Assembly: GCA_030538175.1 (NCBI GenBank)
Contig: JAUNUL010000132.1
Coordinates: 1 to 7,964, forward strand
Reading direction: 5' to 3'
Source: Propionibacteriaceae bacterium
GTDB lineage: Bacteria; Actinomycetota; Actinomycetes; Propionibacteriales; Propionibacteriaceae
Length of the DNA stretch: 7,964 nt
The notes below the pieces were generated by a model. The model saw only the letters and a list, made by a program, of their open reading frames with translations, did no database searches and was not told the DNA's origin. Shown here piece by piece: positions 1-5,188 of the stretch (position 1 is its first letter; every line of letters begins with the position of its first letter). Both the position numbers and the translations under genes were made by a program.

Positions 1-881
1 CGGGTATAGATCCGTTCATAGTTGAACGCCCGCAGGCCCGCGAGCGCCTGCGCGGGACCATCCGCCATCCCAACCTGACCGGTCGATTCCACCGCGTCGA
101 CGACCGCATGGACGAACGTGCGCAGTTGGTCACGGCGCGTCCGCCCGCAGACATCCGCCAGGCTGGCCGGGATGTCGCTCTCGGTGACGATGCCGGCCCG
201 GATCGCGTCCTCGAGGTCATGGGCGCAGTACGCGATGCGGTCCGCCCAGGAGACGATCTCACCCTCGACGGTGCTCGGCGCGGGCCGGGACCAGGAGTGA
301 TTCCGGATGCCGTCGAGGGTTTCCAGGCAGAGGTTGAGCGGCTGGAGCACCACGTTCGCCCCCCATGGGCCATGGTCATAGCCCTCGGCGATATAGGGAT
401 CGAAAGCGTCCTCCGAGGCGTGCCCGCCGGGGCCGTGCCCGCAGTCGTGACCGAGGGCGATCGCCTCGGTGAGGCTGACGTTCACCCCGATGCCACGCGC
501 AATGGACGTCGCAACTTGGGCAACCTCGAGGGCATGGGTCAGTCGGGTCCGCTCGTGATCGGCGGGGTGCACGACAACCTGGGTCTTGCCGGCGAGCCGG
601 CGGAAGGCGTTCGAGTGCACGATGCGGTCCCGGTCACGCTCGAAGCACGTCCGCTCAGGGTCTGGCTCCTCCTCCACCGTCCGGTTGCCCGCCCCACGGG
701 CCAGCGTGGCACCGGGCACGAGCAGGGCGGCCTCGCGCTCCTCCCGGAATTCACGCCCGCGTCGACCGTCCAATTGAACGGAGGCGGTGGAGTCGCGGTG
801 GGCCCGGACGACGGACTCATCGAGTTGATGACCGGCCATGGTGGTGGCCCATTCGATGGCGCGCGGCAGCGGATTGGACAC
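1..881 (-). CDS. dgt: Deoxyguanosinetriphosphate triphosphohydrolase-like HD-domain protein (C-terminus beyond window)
   Basis: Expected reaction: dGTP (or other dNTP) to the nucleoside plus triphosphate, a cytosolic role in dNTP pool control. About 293 codons are visible and the frame is open at base 1; family members are usually about 400-500 residues, so the C-terminus is missing. The HD metal-site residues are visible: H116 (RLTH), H145-D146 (LGHDCGHGPGGH) and D214 (SWADRIAY). The preceding HSNAFRRLAGKTQV stretch is a family hallmark. Start: GTG at 881, chosen because AGGAG lies five bases upstream; an in-frame ATG at 839 is the alternative but would drop 14 residues and has no Shine-Dalgarno. 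It follows the tautomerase gene by 138 nt, so it probably has its own promoter. In many actinomycetes, as I recall, dgt sits beside dusB and dnaG; here a catabolic module separates it from dusB. Family assignment is secure; the exact dNTP substrate is not. Confidence 0.93.
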   Translation of the reverse strand, partial: MSNPLPRAIEWATTMAGHQLDESVVRAHRDSTASVQLDGRRGREFREEREAALLVPGATLARGAGNRTVEEEPDPERTCFERDRDRIVHSNAFRRLAGKTQVVVHPADHERTRLTHALEVAQVATSIARGIGVNVSLTEAIALGHDCGHGPGGHASEDAFDPYIAEGYDHGPWGANVVLQPLNLCLETLDGIRNHSWSRPAPSTVEGEIVSWADRIAYCAHDLEDAIRAGIVTESDIPASLADVCGRTRRDQLRTFVHAVVDAVESTGQVGMADGPAQALAGLRAFNYERIYT

Positions 882-911
882 GGGTGCTCCTCGAGTCGCG
901 GTACGCCCCAG

Positions 912-917
912 ACCCTA
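912..917 (-). promoter_or_regulatory. Candidate -10 element for dgt
   Basis: TAGGGT on the minus strand fits the actinobacterial TANNNT pattern. It would start a transcript near position 905, about 24 nt before the GTG at 881. No convincing -35 hexamer is visible 16-18 nt upstream, so this is weak. It matters because it would make dgt independent of the upstream catabolic genes. Confidence 0.25.
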
Positions 918-1019
918 CCGAAAGATCCGGGCCGCGCCCGCCGACGCAAACAACACCCGCATCACGACCACAAGCGCCTCCGGGGTAAGGCCACCGGGCC
1001 ACCCTGACGGAGAGGCCTC

Positions 1020-1235
1020 CTAGGAACCCTGCTCCGCTGCCTGCTTCGCCGCCTTCTCCGCGAGCGTCACATCGGCTGCTGCAAAGTGGGTCTTCGGGAT
1101 CTCGATGATCGCCACCCGGACCTGTTCGGGACGGGCCACCCCCGTGTCGACCAGCGCACTGGTGATGCCGCTGATCATGGCGCGCAGCTGCTCGGGGGTG
1201 CGGCCCTCGGTCAGAGTGACCTGGACGACGGGCAT
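1020..1235 (-). CDS. 4-Oxalocrotonate tautomerase (2-hydroxymuconate tautomerase)
   Basis: Isomerises 2-hydroxymuconate (4-oxalocrotonate, enol form) to 2-oxo-3-hexenedioate in the dehydrogenase branch of catechol meta-cleavage. The 71-codon product is slightly longer than the classical 62-residue mature enzyme. After Met removal the catalytic residues known from Pseudomonas 4-OT fall at the same numbers: Pro1, Arg11 (in EGRT), Arg39 (in VRV) and Phe50 (in KTHF). A small hexamer-forming tautomerase is therefore expected. The ATG overlaps the stop of the decarboxylase gene by one base (TGATG), so the two are almost certainly translationally coupled. This is fitting, because the tautomerase product is the decarboxylase substrate. 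The longer, divergent C-terminus (EKAAKQAAEQGS) is unlike the Pseudomonas enzyme. Other tautomerase-superfamily activities are possible, but the neighbours favour this role. Confidence 0.93.
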   Translation of the reverse strand: MPVVQVTLTEGRTPEQLRAMISGITSALVDTGVARPEQVRVAIIEIPKTHFAAADVTLAEKAAKQAAEQGS

Positions 1236-2038
1236 CAGCCGGCCTTGTCCGGGTCCTCGCCACCGTCAATGGTGACCTCCCCGAGCGTCCCGAACTTCAC
1301 CTCGACCTTGCTCCCCGGTGGGGCGAAGACCGCATCGGTGACGCCACCGGTCAGCACGACCCACCCGGGCTCGATCGCGAGACCACGGCGAGCCAGATCG
1401 TTCGCGGCCAAGGCGAGGGCTTCACCCGGGTGCCCCTGGACGTCCTTGCCGGTGCCGGTCTGCTCGAGTTTGCCGTCGACATAGATCTCGACGGATTCGG
1501 TGAGCAGGTCGATATCCGCAGGCGCGACGGTCTTGTCGATGACGACATAGGCACCGCTGGACGCGTTGTCCGCAATCACATCCCCGGCACGGAACCGGAA
1601 ATTCCGATAGCGGGAGTCGATCACTTCTGCACCACCCGCGACTGTTTCGACGGCGGCCATCGCGGACTCCCGCGTGACGCCGGGGCCCTCGAGGCGATCC
1701 TTCATGACAAAGACGATCTCTGGTTCGATGCGGGGGTGGATCAGCTTGGCCTGCGGAACAGGGTCGCCGACGGCCAACACCATGTCATCGGTCAGCCAGG
1801 CCACGAACGGGGCGTGGACGTTCATCCGACGCTGCTTCGCTTCGCTGGTCAGGCCGAGTTTGACGCCGATCAGCTGTTCCCCGCGCGCCAGGCGCTTGGC
1901 CAGGTTGGCGTCCTGGATGCGATAGCCCGTGTCAACGTCGAGCTCGGGCCATTCATCGGTGAACGGCTCCCGATCACGGCGTTCGGCCTCGCACGCCAAG
2001 AGTTCTGCCGCGACGCTTTCTTCATCCCACTGGGCCAT
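1235..2038 (-). CDS. 4-Oxalocrotonate decarboxylase (2-oxo-3-hexenedioate decarboxylase), fumarylacetoacetase-like fold
   Basis: Expected to decarboxylate 2-oxo-3-hexenedioate to 2-hydroxypenta-2,4-dienoate, using a divalent metal. The 267-residue length is normal for the hydratase/decarboxylase family (MhpD, DmpE, DmpH/XylI). Visible signatures are GVKLGLTSEAK (Lys60), the metal-site acids Glu105 and Glu107 in HPRIEPEI, Glu138 in EVIDSRY, and VIADNASSG near 154-162. Decarboxylase is preferred over hydratase because LIHPRIEPEI and EVIDSRYRNFRF resemble the DmpH pattern rather than DmpE, and because the coupled next gene is the tautomerase that supplies this substrate. The two subfamilies are close and often mis-named, so the hydratase remains possible. 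The ATG at 2038 has a strong GAGGAGG four bases upstream. It starts 48 nt after the IclR gene stop with no terminator between, so iclR, decarboxylase and tautomerase may form one operon. Confidence 0.88.
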   Translation of the reverse strand: MAQWDEESVAAELLACEAERRDREPFTDEWPELDVDTGYRIQDANLAKRLARGEQLIGVKLGLTSEAKQRRMNVHAPFVAWLTDDMVLAVGDPVPQAKLIHPRIEPEIVFVMKDRLEGPGVTRESAMAAVETVAGGAEVIDSRYRNFRFRAGDVIADNASSGAYVVIDKTVAPADIDLLTESVEIYVDGKLEQTGTGKDVQGHPGEALALAANDLARRGLAIEPGWVVLTGGVTDAVFAPPGSKVEVKFGTLGEVTIDGGEDPDKAG

Positions 2039-2086
2039 TGATCCTCCTCGATAAGGCTTGGCCCCAACGTTACCGATCGGCCGCGA

Positions 2087-2923
2087 CTAGCGGGCGGCTC
2101 TGTCCACAAGGCTGGGCACGCTGCCCTGCCGACGCAGCATTTCGTGTGCGATGCGTCGAGCCGAGCGCTGCAACACTTGCACGAGGACCGGCAATCTGCT
2201 CTCCACGTCATGTCGACGGCCGAGGAAGGAGAGCGCGGCGGTAACCTGACCCGGCGCCTCCATGATGGGGACAGCCACGCTGCTGACCCCGTCGAAGGAT
2301 TCGTCATCACTCAGGGCGTACCCCCGCATGCGCACCGTCCGCAACGTCGCCAGCCATTCGGTTTGCGTGCGCACTGTCCCGCGGCCCCGGACGGGGAAGC
2401 CCGCCTCGATGCGTGCCGTAGCCAGCTCGTGATTCCACGCCGCAATGACTTTCCCGGAGCTGGAGACGTGGGCGGGCACGCGCCGGCTCGATTCGTTCAA
2501 GCCCCGCACCGACTCTGACGACTCCAGCCGCTCGAGAAAGACCACGTCGGCACCTTCACCGACGGACAGGTTCACGGTCAGACCGGTGCGCCGGCCGAGG
2601 TCGAGCAGGATCGGTCGAGCGACCTCACGCAACGGATGGCGTACTTGTGCGAGATGCCCCAACTCGAACAGATGCAGACCCAGCCGATAACGGCCACTGT
2701 CGGGATCCTGCTCGATGAACCCGTGCATGCGCAGGGTGGAGAGCAGACGGTGTGCGGTGCTCTTGGCGATGCCGAGGCGGCGGGCAAGCTCGGAGACCCC
2801 CAGCTCCTCATCCGTGGCGAAGCACTCCAGCAGGTCGAGGGCTGTGCCCACCGATCTGAGGCCCCCGGTGTCCTCGCTCGGGCGGGGGCCACGATCGCGG
2901 CCGGCTTCCTGCCTGCGCCACAT
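2087..2923 (-). CDS. IclR-family transcriptional regulator
   Basis: A 278-residue DNA-binding regulator, normal length for the IclR family. Residues about 22-85 form the winged helix-turn-helix (GLRSVGTALDLLECF, then LGVSELARRLGIAKSTAHRLL, with wing GRYRLG). Residues about 100-262 are the effector-binding domain, with family signatures HVSSSGKVIAA and a conserved DDE-SFDGVSSVAVPI stretch. The start chosen is ATG 2923, with GGGGGAGG four bases upstream; the reading frame is open to 3007, but the extra 28 residues are low-complexity and have no ribosome site. IclR proteins commonly control aromatic catabolism (PcaR, PobR, CatR types) as repressors or activators, with a pathway intermediate as ligand. 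Here it lies between the dioxygenase block and the decarboxylase-tautomerase pair, so local control of both is the simplest inference. The ligand is unknown. Confidence 0.93.
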   Translation of the reverse strand: MWRRQEAGRDRGPRPSEDTGGLRSVGTALDLLECFATDEELGVSELARRLGIAKSTAHRLLSTLRMHGFIEQDPDSGRYRLGLHLFELGHLAQVRHPLREVARPILLDLGRRTGLTVNLSVGEGADVVFLERLESSESVRGLNESSRRVPAHVSSSGKVIAAWNHELATARIEAGFPVRGRGTVRTQTEWLATLRTVRMRGYALSDDESFDGVSSVAVPIMEAPGQVTAALSFLGRRHDVESRLPVLVQVLQRSARRIAHEMLRRQGSVPSLVDRAAR

Positions 2924-2953
2924 GTCGCCTCCCCCCTGGCCGCCCGGCGACAG

Positions 2954-2976
2954 TGCCAGACACGGCATTCCTGGCA
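2954..2976. promoter_or_regulatory. Inverted repeat upstream of the IclR gene, candidate autoregulatory operator
   Basis: TGCCAG and CTGGCA are perfect 6-base inverted arms separated by 11 bases, centred about 42 nt upstream of the ATG at 2923. IclR-family regulators often repress their own genes through palindromes of this size. Binding by this protein is inference. The arms differ from the GGAAC-type palindrome before the ferredoxin gene, which argues against one shared operator. Confidence 0.3.
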
Positions 2977-3011
2977 GCATTCTCCCCGCAGGTGAGAGAT
3001 GGGGCAAGACA

Positions 3012-3046
3012 AACGGGGCGTACGCAGACTCCGCGTACGCCCCGTT
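3012..3046 (-). terminator. Strong hairpin terminator after the GlcG/HbpS-like gene
   Basis: A perfect 14-bp inverted repeat (3012-3025 with 3033-3046; arm AACGGGGCGTACGC) encloses a 7-base loop. It starts 17 nt past the stop of the gene ending at 3064. The minus-strand tail is TGTCTTG, only weakly T-rich, as is common in GC-rich actinomycetes; the plus-strand tail has CTCGTTT. It separates the GlcG-like gene from iclR, so iclR needs its own promoter between about 2924 and 3011. Confidence 0.78.
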
Positions 3047-3063
3047 CTCGTTTGCCAGTCGGG

Positions 3064-3501
3064 TCAGGCGCCGGTGACGGCGTCGGCGCCGGCCTGGGCG
3101 ACGATGGCGTCTTCCTCGGCGGAGCCGCCGGAAACGCCGACCGCGCCAATGACCTGACCGTCGACGGTGATCGGCACGCCGCCGCCGAACATGATCAGCC
3201 GATCACGGTGCGGGAAGCTGGTGAGCAGGCCCGGGTCCGGGTCGCCGGACAGGGCGGGCACCCACTGGGCGGTGGGCAGACCGTTGCCGATCACGACGGA
3301 ATAGGCCTTGTCCTGGGCAATCCCGGACGAGATCAGCATCGCGCCATCCATGCGCTCGAACGACACCAAGTGGCCACCGGCGTCAACGACGGCGATGTTC
3401 ATCTTGGTGTCCAGCTCCACGGCCTTGGCCAAGGCGGCATCGAGGGCGGCACGCGCACCGGCGCGGGTGAGGTTCTGCTGGGAACGGATGAGGTCGGACA
3501 T
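3064..3501 (-). CDS. GlcG/HbpS-like (DUF336, heme-degrading/heme-binding family) protein
   Basis: A 145-residue single-domain protein of the GlcG/HbpS family. Its hallmarks are visible: MNIAVVDAGGHLVSFERMDGA (about 34-54), then KAYSVV near 66-70, and FGGGVPITVDGQVIGAVGVSGG (about 105-126) followed by E-E-D. No signal peptide is visible, so it should be cytosolic, unlike secreted Streptomyces HbpS. The biochemical role is not settled in the family; some members bind heme or iron, and others occur in catabolic operons with unknown function. The start chosen is ATG 3501 with AGGAAGG five bases upstream; a GTG at 3507 would sit inside that ribosome site. It lies between two hairpins (3012-3046 and 3608-3643), so it looks like its own transcript rather than the tail of the dioxygenase operon. 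Family call firm, function open. Confidence 0.88.
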   Translation of the reverse strand: MSDLIRSQQNLTRAGARAALDAALAKAVELDTKMNIAVVDAGGHLVSFERMDGAMLISSGIAQDKAYSVVIGNGLPTAQWVPALSGDPDPGLLTSFPHRDRLIMFGGGVPITVDGQVIGAVGVSGGSAEEDAIVAQAGADAVTGA

Positions 3502-3578
3502 GGACACCTTCCTGTCTTCGAATGGGTGACGTTGGCAAGGCTATCGGCCCGCGTGCAGCATGGAACGGACTCCCCGAC

Positions 3579-3605
3579 ACGGGCTGAGAAACGGGCTGGA
3601 AACGG
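3579..3605. repeat. Short direct repeats upstream of the GlcG/HbpS-like gene
   Basis: ACGGGCTG occurs at 3579-3586 and again at 3591-3598, 12 bases (about one helical turn) apart, with a degenerate third start ACGG at 3602-3605. They lie 78-100 nt upstream of the ATG at 3501, where an activator could bind. No known regulator motif is recognised. Confidence 0.3.
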
Positions 3606-3607
3606 CC

Positions 3608-3643
3608 TCACCCTCCGCCCCCGATATCGGGAGGGAGGGTGAG
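3608..3643 (-). terminator. Hairpin, probable terminator of the ferredoxin-dioxygenase operon
   Basis: A 10-bp outer stem (3608-3617 with 3634-3643, CTCACCCTCC/GGAGGGTGAG), a 2x2 internal mismatch, and an inner perfect palindrome CCCGATATCGGG (3620-3631). It starts 64 nt past the dioxygenase stop. The minus-strand tail GCCGTTTCC is only moderately T-rich. Termination here would cut the GlcG-like gene off from the dioxygenase transcript; partial read-through is possible. Confidence 0.6.
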
Positions 3644-3707
3644 TCGTTGTGTCAACACCTGGGCGGTTGGACAGCTGCGGCTCGGTGGCGCCGGAGCTGT
3701 CGACCGA

Positions 3708-4622
3708 TCAGGTGAAGACGGTGGTGAAGCGCTCGTTGAGCTCGCGGGCGTGATAGAAGATGCCCTTGCCCACCTGGTCGGCGGTCCAGGTCACCATCGG
3801 CCGGTCGCGGTGGGACATGAGTCCACCGGCGAAGACCTCGTTGCGGTTGCCCGAGGGGTCGAAGAAATAGACGGTCTTGCCGCGGGTGATGCCGTGGCGG
3901 GTGGGGCCGATGTCGATCGGCACATCGTCGATCGCCATGAGGTCGGCTGCGTGCAGCACTTCGTTCCAGTCCTCGAGGCGGAAGGCGAAGTGATGGATGC
4001 CGGCCTGCGGGCCCTTGAGGACAGCCATCTGGTGATAGATGTTGTTGTTGGTCATCCACACCGCGATGGTGTCGGCGTCGTCATCGAGGCTGGTGTCGAC
4101 GCGCTCAGTGGTGAAATAGTCGAAGGTCTCGATGAGGAACTTCTCCATGAGCTTCGGATCGTCAGCACTGAGCAGCGAATGGTCGAGGCACGGGGCGCCG
4201 ATGCCCACGAGGTGACGCGGGAAGGCATCGGGGTTGTGGGTGCCGACCTCGACGCCGACAGTGGTCATCGAGTGATAAACCTCGAAGACGTGCTCGGACG
4301 GAGTGTGGATGCGGATGCCGTCGCCGACCTCGGGGTTCTCCCCCGCGGACATGCGCTCAACCGTGGCACCGAAAGCCTTGGCGCGGTTTTCGATCTGGGC
4401 GATGTCTTCTTCGTATTCGACCTTGAAGCCATACTTGATGACGCCGACGCCGCCCTCTTCGAGCACGACCGAGTGGTGATCCCACTCGTCCCAGCCCTTG
4501 TACCACACCCGATTGCCTTCGGTCTTCATCTCATAGAGACCCAGCAGGTTGGCGTAGTGGTTCTTCGCTTCCGCCATGTCGGTGACCCGCATGTGGATAT
4601 AACCCAAACGCATGATGCTCAT
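3708..4622 (-). CDS. Catechol 2,3-dioxygenase, XylE-type (extradiol, vicinal oxygen chelate fold)
   Basis: Opens catechol or a substituted catechol next to the hydroxyls with O2 and Fe(II), giving 2-hydroxymuconate semialdehyde. The 304-residue, two-domain length matches XylE. By alignment from memory with XylE, the iron ligands are His148 (CLDHSLL), His211 (GIHHFAF) and Glu262 (NRNEVF). The active-site residues His197, His243 (GPTRHG) and Tyr252 (VYFFDPSG) are also kept. The segment 239-267 is nearly identical to Pseudomonas XylE, so this is the XylE subfamily rather than a biphenyl-diol (BphC) type. The ATG at 4622 has AAAGGAG six bases upstream. It lies 37 nt after the ferredoxin gene, an arrangement known from xylT-xylE and dmpQ-dmpB. 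Ring-substituent preference cannot be read from sequence. Confidence 0.95.
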   Translation of the reverse strand: MSIMRLGYIHMRVTDMAEAKNHYANLLGLYEMKTEGNRVWYKGWDEWDHHSVVLEEGGVGVIKYGFKVEYEEDIAQIENRAKAFGATVERMSAGENPEVGDGIRIHTPSEHVFEVYHSMTTVGVEVGTHNPDAFPRHLVGIGAPCLDHSLLSADDPKLMEKFLIETFDYFTTERVDTSLDDDADTIAVWMTNNNIYHQMAVLKGPQAGIHHFAFRLEDWNEVLHAADLMAIDDVPIDIGPTRHGITRGKTVYFFDPSGNRNEVFAGGLMSHRDRPMVTWTADQVGKGIFYHARELNERFTTVFT

Positions 4623-4659
4623 TCAGAACTCCTTTGTCGATGAGCGCTGTTTCTGCCGA

Positions 4660-4983
4660 TCAGGCGGCAGGGGGATGCAACAGCGGGTTGGTCACCCGCA
4701 GGGCTGACCTCAGCAAAGTGATCCTGATCTCTTCACCTTGAGGGACAGCCCGGCACCCCAGGCACACACCCTCTGCGCGTTCCTCGGTGGATAACGCGGT
4801 CTCCGCTACGGGCCGGTTGTGTTCGATCGTGCCTTCGTCAACACGAACCTTGCAGATCCCGCAGCCACCACGGCGGCATCCGAGGAGGAAGGTATATCCG
4901 TTCTTGTTGAGCGCAGCCATAATGGTGTCGCCCTCAGAAACGGGGACCTTCACCCCATTGGGTTCGACGATGATTTCCGGCAC
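4660..4983 (-). CDS. XylT/DmpQ-like [2Fe-2S] ferredoxin (dioxygenase-reactivating)
   Basis: A 107-residue plant-type ferredoxin. The cluster cysteines fit C-x4-C-x2-C-x29-C: Cys36, Cys41, Cys44 and Cys74; an extra Cys77 follows. The segment GCRRGGCGICKVRV closely resembles DmpQ/XylT (GCRGGGCGLCRVRV). Those ferredoxins re-reduce catechol 2,3-dioxygenase whose iron has been oxidised by substituted catechols, and the dioxygenase is the next gene. The start is GTG 4983: an in-frame TGA lies at 5008-5010 with no other usable start after it. The ribosome site is poor, with AAGGG 11 bases away and GAGG only two bases away, so coupling to an upstream leader ORF that shares one base may matter. By hand count 31 of 107 codons end in A or T, more than in the dioxygenase. 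No ferredoxin reductase is in the window. Confidence 0.92.
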   Translation of the reverse strand: MPEIIVEPNGVKVPVSEGDTIMAALNKNGYTFLLGCRRGGCGICKVRVDEGTIEHNRPVAETALSTEERAEGVCLGCRAVPQGEEIRITLLRSALRVTNPLLHPPAA

Positions 4984-5099
4984 TACCTCACGGTCCCTTC
5001 TCCCGTCTCATGGATCAGCCGTTCCATGAGTTCCCCCAACTTTTCAGGGCAAACCACTCTTGAGGCGGATCGTTCCCGAGAGAGGAACGGTTCCCTCAT
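4983..5099 (-). CDS. Possible leader ORF overlapping the ferredoxin start (38 codons)
   Basis: An ATG at 5099 opens 38 codons ending in a TAG whose last base is the first base of the ferredoxin GTG (TAGTG). The peptide ends KLGELMERLIHETGEGTVR, which would form an amphipathic helix; I do not recognise it. There is no ribosome site before ATG 5099. An internal in-frame ATG at 5027 has GGGGGA four bases upstream and would give only 14 residues. The frame is also open upstream of 5099, so this could instead be the decayed tail of a larger gene. About 14 of 38 codons end in A/T, unlike the strongly GC3-biased genes nearby. It is listed because it could couple translation into the ferredoxin. Confidence 0.22.
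   Translation of the reverse strand: MREPFLSRERSASRVVCPEKLGELMERLIHETGEGTVR
5071..5094. promoter_or_regulatory. GGAACGGTTCC palindrome cluster, candidate operator of the ferredoxin-dioxygenase operon
   Basis: Two overlapping inverted repeats: CGTTCC (5071-5076) with GGAACG (5084-5089), spacer 7; and GGAAC-G-GTTCC (5084-5094). They lie about 90-110 nt before the ferredoxin start and just downstream of a candidate -10, the position expected for a repressor site. GGAA...TTCC resembles the general form of the E. coli IclR box, but the spacing differs. That the local IclR protein binds here is inference. Confidence 0.35.
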
Positions 5100-5109
5100 G
5101 GTTCGGAGG

Positions 5110-5143
5110 TGATCTTGATCATAGTGCGACCGCGCTATTGATC
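5110..5143 (-). promoter_or_regulatory. Candidate promoter with TGATC repeats for the ferredoxin-dioxygenase operon
   Basis: The minus strand has TATGAT at 5123-5118, one mismatch from TATAAT. It overlaps a perfect inverted repeat TGATC-TT-GATCA (5110-5121), and a third TGATC lies at 5139-5143, forming an imperfect inverted pair with GATCATAG (5117-5124). No good -35 is seen, which would fit an activator-dependent promoter. It lies beyond the dusB terminator, so initiation in this gap is required. Confidence 0.33.
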
Positions 5144-5160
5144 GCTCGCCGGAGCAGAAA

Positions 5161-5177
5161 CGCCCGCATAACGGGCG
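5161..5177 (-). terminator. Intrinsic terminator of dusB
   Basis: A 6-bp all-GC stem (CGCCCG 5161-5166 with CGGGCG 5172-5177) and a 5-base loop, followed on the minus strand by TTTCT. It starts 11 nt past the dusB stop. It isolates the housekeeping gene from the catabolic genes downstream. Confidence 0.68.
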
Positions 5178-5188
5178 GAATTGCCTCC

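Noticed and set aside
539..949. Minus-strand frame of 136 codons near the dgt start
   Set aside because: It overlaps dgt in another frame, is rich in Arg/Pro/Ser shadow composition, and has no domain.
108..1007. Long plus-strand open frame (299 codons)
   Set aside because: It is antisense to dgt, whose minus-strand frame has HD motifs and a good ribosome site. The plus frame has no recognisable domain and reflects GC-rich third positions.
969..1020. Possible terminator between the tautomerase gene and dgt
   Set aside because: GGCC repeats and an 8-base GAGGCCTC palindrome occur, but stems are short, the larger arms mismatch, and no T-run follows.
1430..2041. Plus-strand open frame (203 codons)
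   Set aside because: Antisense shadow of the 4-oxalocrotonate decarboxylase gene; no ribosome site or motif.
2953..3642. Plus-strand open frame (229 codons)
   Set aside because: It runs through two hairpin terminators and antisense to the GlcG-like gene; no domain seen.
3639..4643. Plus-strand open frame (334 codons)
   Set aside because: Antisense to the dioxygenase, which carries every expected active-site residue. The plus frame is Val/Asp/Gly-rich shadow sequence.
1020..5143. Recent mobile element carrying the catabolic genes
   Set aside because: No transposase, integrase, tRNA attachment site or matching terminal repeats were found at the edges.
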